Origin: Prunus persica
Lineage: Eukaryota; Streptophyta; Magnoliopsida; Rosales; Rosaceae
Length of the DNA stretch: 64,000 bases
Assembly (NCBI RefSeq): GCF_000346465.2
Contig: NC_034010.1
Coordinates: forward strand, 15,725,248-15,789,247
Reading direction: 5' to 3'
In this document: one piece after another, positions 37,693 to 47,540 of the stretch
How the letters are laid out: the number at the start of each line of letters is the position of its first letter
Numbering within the stretch: position 1 is the stretch's first letter
The notes under the pieces: model-generated
The model's input: only the letters and a program-made list of their open reading frames with translations
Told to the model about the DNA's origin: nothing
Databases searched by the model: none
Position numbers and translations under genes: made by a program

Positions 37693-38070
37693 TGTTGAAT
37701 ATTTGGATTGCAAAGGGAGCAAGAAATGTACTGAGAGAGAGAGAGAGCAGAGAGCCTTAGATTGTTCTAACAGAATGCTTACTCTGCATGAACATCCCAG
37801 CAGAGCTTATATTCCTTCATGACTATATCATGTTCTCTTACATCAATAGATTCAAATCTAACGGTTTGTAATAGTAAGCCAATGTGAATATGACACATGG
37901 CAATACACAGCTGTCCTAACAGCTGGGAATTCAAAACAGACTCAAGCATTGCACCTGGCATATAAGCACAAGGCACTCAGCTAATACAAAGATTAGAACA
38001 GATTAAATATAAACTGACTTAGAACTTACTAACTAATCTGAAATTAGCTAGACAGTTTACATTTTAACAC
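37693..38070 (-). repeat. 5' LTR of copia element 2
   Basis: This is the near-identical partner of 33125-33503, followed by the target duplication cagag. Confidence 0.95.
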
Positions 38071-38075
38071 AGAGG

Positions 38076-39496
38076 CAGGTAAGTGTTCAACTTCAAGCAT
38101 TGAATTCATTTCCTTATGGCTTATGCATGTCGATTGTCGAAAGCCAACTAAGCTTAACCATGGTTCTTACATTCTTCCTTTAATAACGTATACTTGTGAT
38201 TTGTGTTTCTGCAGCATCTATTAATGCACCAGCCCATCTGTAAATCCAACTCCCTGCTTCCTTTTCATTGTCATAGGAAATAAATGAGTATACTAGTTAA
38301 AACTCTGCTCTATTCTTTTGTCACAAGCCTTTTCTAAACACACGGCAAGGAGTTAGTGAGTTAGACTTAGCTAACTTAGCTTTCTTCCCTTGTTTCACAC
38401 TTGACATTGGCTTCTCTTGGATTTCAAGTTGAGCAGAAGGAGTTTATTATGGATGGCAATGGGTAAGGAGTTAGTGAGTTAGACTTACTTATATGGCCAT
38501 ATTATTTTATTCCCCAGAGTTTAGGTTTTTTTTTTCTCCATGTTGGTGTTAATAGTTTAGATTTTATCAATTGTACATCTCTCTGTGCTTGCATTTTGTT
38601 TATAAATCTTATTTCTCCCCCCAAAGTGGGCATATTACAGAGCAGAACCTATGCTGAAAAACGTTCTCTAAAGTTAAGAAGCATGAATTTTCTGTAAAGT
38701 TGAAGAAACGTGATTTTGTTGAATTGTAAGAATCATAGTCTTGATGGCTAATTCGGCTTTTGTAATTTATCGTTTCGAAACTTATGGGTTCGCTGTTTAC
38801 CTTCTGCACCTTTAGCTAGCTCGTGCACATTTGAGACGAAGCATCCTGTCAGTTTAAGAATCCAAAGATGATGGTTTACTATTTGTATCAATTTAAGACT
38901 ACGTGGATCTTCTCCAGTGAGCTGTTTCTCTCAAATTTAGAGATTTTGGTAAACAGTTTTTCCTTCTTAATGTATATGTGTATCACAGTGATTATATGTT
39001 TCTTTTAAAAATAAAAAAAAATTTAGTAAGTGTATCTCGGTGATTAGTATTGTCTATGTGTACTTTTATGTCCATGTCTGATGATGAGGCGTAGACTCAC
39101 TGTCAACTAGGGGTGGTAGCTTTTGACATGACGCTACGACGAGACTCGAACACACACGAAATTACCAGGGTTGTGTTGACCAACAAGACTTTAGTTGGGC
39201 TGATCAGGCCTGTGGGTTTGATTCCTCAGGATACCTATGTAGCTATTTACTAGAGTCTTCTGCCTCCTAAAGATTGTAAGGTTCCACGGAGTTTTCAGTT
39301 GAGAATCTGAGTCTGCGAAGCAGGTTTATGGGGAACTTCCGGGTATGCTTCGCACAGATATAAATGTGAAATATTCACCGGCGAACATGAAGATGATGAT
39401 AACTGGATTTGGTTAGGGTTGACTAGTATTGGATAGGAACAAAACATGAAGATGATGATAACCGCCACCTCTACCGAAAACTATATCAACATTGAT
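38076..39496. other. Intergenic DNA, no gene recognised
   Basis: Short direct repeats (ggagttagtgagttagactta at about 38349 and 38467) and a diverged acacg-rich repeat (about 39105-39190) are visible. No frame has a recognisable domain. Confidence 0.55.
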
Positions 39497-39877
39497 ATAG
39501 AATCTCTAATGATGTATCATGTTAGTTGTGTGTGCTGCATTATTAGATGTCATGAAAAGCAAAAGTAAAATGGGATGGTTTTGGTTCGTGATTTGGATAT
39601 AATGTTACAAAATTTGGATATTACCTAAATATTTGGATTTGTTCTAAAATAGGCGGAGTATGAAAGTATCACTCAATATTAGGGTGGCATTGTATTTGCT
39701 CTTGTGGTTTTACAATGATAGAATTTTCTCTCAGATAAAGCTTTCTAACTCTCAAATTTCTCTCTCTTTTCTCTTCGGATTGGTGTGTCTCAAAGCCTAA
39801 AGATTGCCTCTATTTATAGGCAGATGATATATGTTTCACAATCAGAGCATTCACTCTACAACATTAACTCATAATTG
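39497..39877 (+). repeat. Dispersed repeat copy upstream of the TNL pseudogene
   Basis: It starts atagaatctctaatgatg and ends ttaactcataattg. It matches 52769-53226 closely, except for a longer CT run and a short internal duplication in that copy. It contains gcctctatttataggc (TATA-like on either strand) and so may derive from an LTR. Confidence 0.75.
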
Positions 39878-40332
39878 CAGGTAGGAGACTGAGATGGCAA
39901 CCAAACAACAAAAAAATATTTTTATAAAAAATAACAACAAAACAGTAGCATTACAGGTAAAAATCCAATCAAAACTAACTGTATAAAAAGTCAAATCGAA
40001 CGGTGAAAAAAGATGAATGAAAAATACAAAACCTTGTACTGCTGCTGGAGCCTACAAGGAGAACAGGAAGCACCATCATTATGTTGGAGAAAATAATGCA
40101 AGATTGGAAAGTTTCATTTTACTCTGGAGCCTACAAGGAGAACAGAGGGAATTTTATGGATTTCTAACATTTTCACGGGAATTCCTCACCTTATGACCAC
40201 TTTGGTCACTGTCCATTCATTCCCACATTCTTCTTATCTATACTGTTTTGGGGCATCTCCATTTTCACATAGTAGCTTGCCTCTCTCACAATTTTGTAAG
40301 CTGATCATCTTCATTACTTCATTGCTGCATCA
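39878..40332 (+). promoter_or_regulatory. 5' flank of the TNL pseudogene, duplicated at the intact TNL
   Basis: The flank matches 57728-58213: the gcaggtaggagactgagatg start, the tgtactgctgctgg region, ccactttggtcac, and the last 70 bp before ATG. The duplication therefore included the promoter. A roughly 60-bp block in the intact copy (57978-58035) is missing here. No core promoter could be assigned with certainty. Confidence 0.6.
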
Positions 40333-40845
40333 ATGGCTGCTGCATTAAACCCCATGCTGCATGATGCTTCTTCTTCCTCCTCTTACCGGTGTCGCTATCA
40401 CACATTCTTGAGTTTCAGAGGCGAAGATACACGCAAGGGCTTCACTGATCACCTTTATAGGACCTTGGAGCTGGCAGGAATCCACACATTTAGAGACGAC
40501 GATGAAATTGAGAGAGGAGCAGATATTGCAGCAGAGTTGAACAAAGCAATAAATGAGTCGAAAGTATCGATAATCGTCTTCTCCCAAAACTATGCTTCCT
40601 CAAGGTGGTGCTTGGACGAACTGGTGAAGATAATGGAACGTAGAAAATATGATGATGAACATATTGTTATGCCGGTTTTCTATAATGTGGATCCATCCCA
40701 TGTCAGGAACCAGAGAGGGAGCTTTGCAGAAGCATTTTCTAGACATGAAGAGCGCTTCAAGGAGGAGATGAACAAGGTGGAGGAATGGCGAAGAGCGCTT
40801 AAAGATGCTATAGACCTGGCAGGGATGGCTTTAAAAGATAGGTAA
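40333..40845 (+). CDS. Possible TIR-only reading frame from the TNL pseudogene
   Basis: Exon 1 of the pseudogene is intact. If the first intron is not removed, translation stops at once (AGG TAA across the donor), giving a 170-aa protein. It is a complete TIR domain with FLSFRGEDTRKGF, DDDEIERG, and the catalytic Glu in SSRWCLDEL (residue 96), which cleaves NAD+ in active plant TIRs. TIR-only proteins are known immune components. Whether this one is expressed is unknown. The same design occurs in the intact gene. Confidence 0.5.
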   Translation: MAAALNPMLHDASSSSSYRCRYHTFLSFRGEDTRKGFTDHLYRTLELAGIHTFRDDDEIERGADIAAELNKAINESKVSIIVFSQNYASSRWCLDELVKIMERRKYDDEHIVMPVFYNVDPSHVRNQRGSFAEAFSRHEERFKEEMNKVEEWRRALKDAIDLAGMALKDR

Positions 40846-43090
40846 AATTTATTCCCAAAAGTTTCTCACTACTCTACATGGACTTTAATTTGAAGCTATT
40901 AGCTTTTTTTATTAATTTTGACATGTTTTAAAGTAATGGCTAGATTAAGAATATTTAGGGTAGTGAAGCACTTTTATGAAGAATATTTTTATTTTTATTT
41001 TTAAAATATCCTATACTCAATTTGCATTGGGATAAGGCTCTCGTATATTCATTTCAGCTAAAGATATATTATCAACATGATCTTATTTTGCTTTCTATAC
41101 TTTGATATGATCGAAAATTCATAGGTATGAGTCGCAGTTTATCCAAGACATTGTTAAAGAGATTGGAAATAAGCTGGATCCGAAGGTATTGAATGTAGCC
41201 CTATGCTGTTGGAATAGACGATCGCGCACAAGGCATAAACATGTGGTTAGAAGATGGATCAAATGCTGTTGGTGTAGCTGTGATATATGGATCAAAGCTG
41301 CTTATAACCGCAACTTTGGAAGATTTCAAGGCAGCAGCTTTCTTGCAGATATTAGAGAAGCTGCAGAACAGCCTTATGGTTTCGTTCGCTTGCAAAGGAA
41401 ACTTCTTTCGGATATCCAAAAGGGGAAAGCAAAGAAAATCGACGACATAGATGAAGGAATAATCAAGATCAAACATGCTGTATGTATAACAAAAGACTTC
41501 TTATTGTTCTCGATGACGTGAACGACTCTGATCAATTTAATGCAATGCTTGGAATGAAAGAATGGTTTTATCTAGGAAGTAAAATTATCATAACAAACTG
41601 TTCACCCGTTATGCTGTAGTTCTTGTGATAGTAGCGTAAAATTTCCCATTGACCTGAAAATCATTAGTGGTCAACAAGTCAACTTTCTTTGGTGTACGAG
41701 CATGCCACTGTTAGCAGTTAAAACCCTAACAGACTTATGAAAAATGGATAACTTACTCCCCAAGTTACTGACTTTAAACAAGCGATCGTGAATTTGGGTG
41801 AGGAATATCTCCCAAGTAAGTTCTTTTTTTGCCTTAGACTGATGAGGACTTCACAATTTATCGCAGTAAAAACAGGCAGTTCTGGCCAAAATGAATGCTG
41901 AAAATAAACCAAACTGTTTCAAATAAAAGCTACCTAGCTATTGCACAACATTAAAACAAAAGAAAGCTGCCAAGTTTGCAAGGAAAACAGAACATTGGAC
42001 TTCGATTTCTGCCTTAATTATGGTCCCTGGGTCTGGCTGGATTGAATGTATCTGTACTGGAATTGCACATCAGTACCTTCAATTGATGAGGTTAAGCTGG
42101 AAATCGATACCAATATCGAGATTGGCTTTGATCTGTTTTGGCCGTGGAGAGGCTTGTTGGACAGGCAGAACTGAGATTTCTTCAGTCTGGACTGGAGTGA
42201 TTGATGACTGTTGACCTAGAGCTGCACCGCAGTACCTATTCTGTTTGGTCACGAGTCAACCAAGAACTATTCTGGCTGTTCGGAGCACTCAAGACATTTC
42301 TATGAATTTTGTTGAGGTTTTCATATTACAGAAAGACCCAGATTCTATTTTATTTGGAGACAGAAAAACTGAGTTTTGGCTGATTTGTTGGAAGCTGGAT
42401 GGCTTTTGTAAGCTAAATAGGTTAATTGCTTCTGAGTTTGAAAGCTTTTGAGATCAACTGATTTTGTTAGTGTGATTTTGAGAATCTTTGGTTGTTAAAT
42501 TGGCTGTGCTGTTGTGTTGGTTTTTTGTTGGATGTTTGATGTCCTTAATTTGTTCCCATCATTTTGAATTTATAGGCAATCCAATGGTGCTTCATTCCTT
42601 GATATCCGGAACTACTTGCTGAGAAACTTCTTTAACTCTTGCAAACCCAGATTGCATTGACGAGACTTTGATGAGCAAGGAAAAAGAAACCTGCCTATTT
42701 GTATGGCTTTTTAATGGTTATGGTAGTTAGTTCCTTTTGCCTTCACTTTTTCACCAACTTCTTGGATTTCCTCTACATGTTCTCTAACTTTAAAATTGGG
42801 TTCACGTGTGTTTTGTGGAGAAAAATCTCTTTTCTTGTTTGTTGGCCTGGGAATCAACGTTGGTGATTACTCCTTGGGTCTTTAAAAAAATCTGGAGGCT
42901 GAGTATCCAACGCTGGGTGTGTCAAATTAAATTACCAGTAACAGTAATTAAGTTTTTTTTAAGCCATGGTAACGTCTGTAACTGTTCAAGGATGGTCTAG
43001 GCTTCTTCAATATATTAGGTTGATTTTAAGGACAGAAATGGTTAATTTTTATATTATATTTCTTTTAATGTGAATTCTGTCTCTTTGTAG

Positions 43091-44165
43091 GAGGAAATTC
43101 CTGCTGAAGTGATAGCAGAGAGCATTGAGTTGGTTAAGAAACAATAAGAGGCTCAAAAAAGACCCACAAGCTCAAAACTGGCCCTTTTTTATGACGTGGA
43201 TGCAGAAAATTCTACTGCTGTTCCAAAACCTGAGGTAATTTATGCTTTCTATCCTCTATTCTATCTAATCTTAGTCTCATTTAACTAATGTTTCTGTCTT
43301 TCCAAGTGGAGAAGGATAGAACTAGTTGAGAACTAGCTATGGTGACCAGCCCTCTCAAACCTATGACTGTGGTTGTCAGTATTGCTATGCCTCAACATTT
43401 CTTCTTTATTTAGTCATGCATAGAACTAACTGTGACTTTTCTGTAGATGCCTCTTCATTCTGTCCCAGGTCATCAACCACAGCCTCCTTTGCTGATCCAG
43501 AATTGGCAGAGTTTGAGGCTATGGACTTGGAGGCTCAGCTGCAGAAGCTTGAGAAACTGGGAGCCACTCCAAGCAAGGCTAAGTCCAAAGCTGTGAATGA
43601 GGCAGTGGATAGAATAAGAATCTGGCAGTCGACTGAGTTGGATCTGGATGAGAATAAAGAAGCCATTGATCAATTAATGAAGGATTTGGACCTGCTGCAT
43701 GGGGAAAACGTGGCTCCTAGACCTATCCTTGAGATCAGCCTGGGCTTGGCAAGAGATGTACTCAACCTTCACAACCGTTATGAAGATCTCAAGCCTTCAT
43801 TCAATGCTTCTGAGTTTTGCAAGGCCACGCATGAAGCCAACTTGGTGGATTATCATAAACAAAAGTCAGAACTGGATGCACTGGTTACAGATTATAAAGA
43901 GACCAAGGCTGCTGCTGATAAGCTAGAGAAGCACATTGAAGATCTCCAGAAACAACTAGCCAAATTAAGGGATAGGCAAAAAGATCTTGGGGCTATACTG
44001 AGAGCGGAGACTAAGGCCACCTTTCTTGTGCAGAGCATAGTTTCGGCTTTAAAACCTGCATTAGAGATTGCAGAGGCCTCTATCCATCAGGGAGTGCTCC
44101 TCCAGAAAGAAATGTCCATCAAGAAAACTGGATTGCAAGAAACTCTCCAGAAACTAGGACTCTAG
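43091..44165 (+). pseudogene. Antisense extra ORF of the Tat-like element (coiled-coil protein)
   Basis: The open part at 43326-44165 ends in LQETLQKLGL. From DPELAEFEAMDLEAQLQKLE onward it is strongly helical: heptad-rich KLEKHIEDLQKQLAKLRDRQ near the C-terminus predicts a coiled coil. A splice acceptor is visible before DASSFCP (43446), and an upstream exon 43091-43234 (tttgtag|gag ... cctgag|gtaatt) carries an in-frame TAA at 43145. It resembles C-terminal parts of plant-mobile-domain-type ORFs carried by retroelements (from memory, not searched). It is tail-to-tail with the pol fragment on the other strand. Confidence 0.65.
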
Positions 44166-44351
44166 ACTCTACCTATTTGTAATAAAACACCTTTTTGTAA
44201 TAAAACTTAGTCATGTATTAATGATTATATTTAATGAAAAAGCCCTATTTATTTTTGTGAGCCTTGCATTTTCATTTTCATTTAACCAAACAACAAAGAA
44301 GAGCATAATTGATAAATAAGAAACAAAAATCTATAGGAACTAACTGAAAAG

Positions 44352-44765
44352 TCAAATAACAATTCCATCCTTCTCTCCTTCAATCCCAGGATATGTTTGC
44401 ACTGCCTGTGAGTCCCACGTAGTTGGATAAAACTTCTCTAACCATTTGCCATTGATTGGCACAGTATGGATTTCTCCATCTTGGTCTTATAGCCTATATA
44501 CCCTAATTCAAGGACTTGTTTAATTATAAAAGGGCCTTACCATGTGGGTCACCATTTTCCATAACCAGCCACGTGATATCCAAAGGGCAGAACTACTTTC
44601 CAAACAATTTCTCCCTCTCCAAAATTCTTGTTCTTAACTCTCTTATTATAGGCTCTTGCCACAGCCTCTTTCTTGCTAGGAGCTTGTTGAGGGTATCAAT
44701 TCTGCTTATGTCCAGTCTTTCCAATTCTAGCAACATTGCTTGTGAATAGTCTTCTCTAACTAAGT
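44352..44765 (-). pseudogene. Ty3-gypsy pol C-terminus (integrase tail)
   Basis: The minus-strand translation gives LLELERLDISRIDTLNKLL, then RAYNKRVKNKNFGEGEIVWK, VVLPFGYHVAGYGKW, and at the end KWLEKFYPTTWDSQAVQ before a stop at 44352-44354. This is the C-terminal tail of plant Tat/Ogre-type integrases, with small lesions. It fixes the element's orientation as minus. Confidence 0.75.
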
Positions 44766-46876
44766 TATGCTACTGGGCCACTATTAGCAATTAAAACCTT
44801 AACAGACTTATGAAAAATAGCTAACTTGCGCCCCAAATTACTGACTTTAAACAAGTGATTGTGAATTTGGGTGAGGAATATCTCCCAAGTAAATTCTTTT
44901 CTTGCCTTAGACTGGTGAGGACTTCACAATTTATCGCAGTAAAAACTGGCAGTTCTTGCCAAAATGAATGCTGAAAATAAACCAAACTGTTTCAAATAAA
45001 AGCTACCTATTGCACAACATTAAAACAAAAAAAAGCTGCCAAGTATGCAAGGAAAATAGAACGTTGGACTTCAATTTCTACCTGAATTATGGTTTTTGGG
45101 TCTGGCTGGATTGAATGTATATGTACTGGAATTGCACGTCAGTACCTTTAACTAACGAGGTTCAGTTTGAAATCGATACCAATGTTGAGATTGGCAGAGC
45201 TTTGATCTGTTCTGGCCTTGGAGAGGCTTGCTGGATAGGCAGAAGTGAGATTTCATCAGTTTGGACTAGAGTGGAAATGGCTAGATTGATGACTGCTGGC
45301 CTAGAGTTGCACCGCAGTACCTGTTCTGATTGGTCACGAGTCAACCAAGAGCTATCTGTTCTGAGCACTCAATACATTTCTGTGAATTTTGTTGAGGTTT
45401 TCATATTGCAGAAAAACCCAGATTCTGTTTGATTTGGCTTGAGTTGAACAAAATTTGTGACGAGAAAAGTCTCGTTTTCCTTTGTAAATTGTTTCTCTGA
45501 AGACAGAAAAACTGAGTTCTGGCTGATTTGTTGGAAGCTAGATGGCTTTTGTAAGCTAAATAGCTTAATTGCTTATGAGTTTGAAAGCTTTTGAGATCAA
45601 CTGATTTTGTTAGTGTGATTTTGAGAATTTTTGGTTGTTGAATTGGCTGTGTTGTTGTGTTGGTTTTTTGTTGGATGTTTGATGTCCTTGATCCGTTCCC
45701 ATCCTTTTGAATTTATAGGCAATCCAAGGGTGCTTCATTCCTTGATATCCGGAACTACTTGCTGAGAAACTTCTTTAACTCTTGCAAACCCAGCATGCAT
45801 TGATGAGACTTTGATAAGCAAGAAAAAAGAAACCTGTTTGTTTGTCTAGCTTTTTAATGGTTATGGCAGTTAGTTCCTTTTGCTTTCTCTTTTTCATCAA
45901 CTTCCTGGATTTCATCTGCATGTTCTCTAACTTTAAGATTGGGTTCACATGTGTTTTGTGGAGAAAAATCTCCTTTCTTGTTTGCTAGTCTGGGAATCAA
46001 CTTTGGTGATTACTCCTTGGGTCTTTGAAAAATCTAGAGGCTGGGTATCCAACGCTGGGTGTGTCAAATTAAATTACCAGTAATGGTAATTAATTTTTTT
46101 TAGGCCATGGTAACATCTGTAACTGTTCAACGATGGTCTGGGCTTCTTCAATATATTGGGTTGATCTCCAATTTCAATCAATACAAAGCCCAATCTACCT
46201 TTGTTACTATGGGCCAATAACCAAATGGGTTGGCGCACAGAATTTAGGCCCAAACACAACCAGACATGAACATTTGTTAAAAGCTCATGAAGGTTGCACA
46301 ATGTTTGAGGTTGAAGAATTGAATGAGTATGAATCAGTTGAGCTTTTCAGTTTGCATGCCTTTGGACAACTCCAGCCTATTGAAGGCTACATGGAACTTT
46401 CGAGACCTGCAGTAGAACATTGTAGAGGAATTCTATTAGCTCTTCAAATTTTGGGATCTTCTTTATCTGGGAAAGAAGTAGACGTATGGCATAGCGCATT
46501 ACAGAAGTTGTGTGAAATTCCTAATGTCAAGATTCAAAAAATTCTTAGAATAAGCTATGATTCTTTGCAAGATGATCATGACCATAATATATTCCTCCAT
46601 ATAGCCTATTTCTTCATTGGAAAGGAGAAGGATTTTACAATTACAATACTGGACAACCTTAATTTACGCACAAGGATTGGAATTCAAAATCTAGTTGACA
46701 GATGTTTAGTAAAAATTAACAACGAAGACAACAAGTTGAACGTGCATCACTTACTTAGAGACATTGGGAGGGGAATTGTTCATGAAGAATCACCTCAAGA
46801 CCCGGGAATGGGGCATAAAGATGCCTTGAATATTCTGAGAAAAATGATTGTAAGAACAACATTCCCTTTAGTTTTA

Positions 46877-47468
46877 TGTACAATTAATGTTTGTACCATA
46901 TCTGACCCCCCACTCATGTCATGACACGTGGGATGTAAGCAAGGCTGAAACCAGCTCAGTGAGCCATGCCGAAAGGTCAATCGGCATGATCCACCGATTC
47001 ATACGTAGTTGGGTCGGTAAAGTGCCCACAACTGACTCACCCACACCAACATTCGGCCGATCCTGACAGATAACCTTGGAACTCCCGCCAGAACCTGTCA
47101 GGGCACGTGTCGACCATCGAAGACACTCCTACGAGTCCCACATTGAAACTAAGTACTAAGAGCGTCACAAATGCTCCTATAAATATAGCCTATTGGCCCA
47201 ACCAAGAGGTAAGACTGTTTACTTGACTTGTGCTTTCACACTGTCAATAAAATTGATCTCAGTCTCTAACTTTGGCATCGGAGGGTCTTCGGCTGGCACC
47301 ATACCGGTGTCTTAGGCTTCACCTGCCGTTTCTTCCTCCAGACCAAATCCAGCATTGCACCTCAATGAAAGACACCACGGACCAAAGGCTTCTCGGATCC
47401 AAACCATCCACGTCACTTGTAAGTTAGCTTTATTTCTATCTGTTTAGTTTTAGCGCGACCAATTAACA
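46877..47468 (+). mobile_element. Solo LTR in intron 2 of the TNL pseudogene
   Basis: Compared with the intact gene, the intron gains about 590 bp starting tgtacaattaatg and ending accaattaaca. It has a TATA box (cctataaatatagcc, about 47178), then an R-like region and ctttggcatcggagggtctt, which resembles gypsy LTR ends. No coding sequence or clean target duplication was found; the boundaries come from comparison with 60095-60178. Confidence 0.7.
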
Positions 47469-47540
47469 ACCGTGTTGTGTGTCTTGTTACTTATTAAATG
47501 TTCTGATTTGTTAACAGGGTACATAAATTATTAAGGGTCT

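Larger units (their letters stand above)
33125..38070 (-). mobile_element. Young Ty1-copia retrotransposon (Tork/TNT1-like)
   Basis: LTRs at 33125-33503 and 37693-38070 are flanked by a perfect 5-bp duplication, cagag (33120-33124 and 38071-38075). They differ by only about half a dozen substitutions plus a short GA-repeat difference, so the insertion is recent. On the minus strand the order is 5' LTR, PBS, gag, protease, integrase, RT, RNase H, PPT, 3' LTR. The coding region from 37582 to 33491 is one frame of 1364 codons with three in-frame stops (36797-36799 TAA, 35297-35299 TAG, 35255-35257 TAG) and no frameshift. The lineage name is inferred from RT and integrase style. Confidence 0.96.
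41599..46256 (-). mobile_element. Ty3-gypsy remnant (Tat/Ogre-like) inside the TNL NB-ARC exon
   Basis: The insert begins tgttcacccgtt and ends aggcccaaaca (TG...CA). The flanking 5 bp are caaac (left) and caacc (right), a target duplication with one change. The left repeat (41599-43022) and right repeat (about 44768-46256) are direct copies of a roughly 1.5-kb LTR. The left lacks about 90 bp at its right end and the right lacks about 105 bp at its left end. Between them, the minus strand has the last part of a gypsy pol (44352-44765) and the plus strand has a spliced coiled-coil ORF (43091-44165). Almost all of gag-pol is deleted. Confidence 0.8.

Noticed and set aside
43326..44165. Independent host gene inside the TNL pseudogene
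   Set aside because: It lies between the direct LTR repeats of the gypsy remnant and next to its pol tail, so an element-borne ORF is the better reading.
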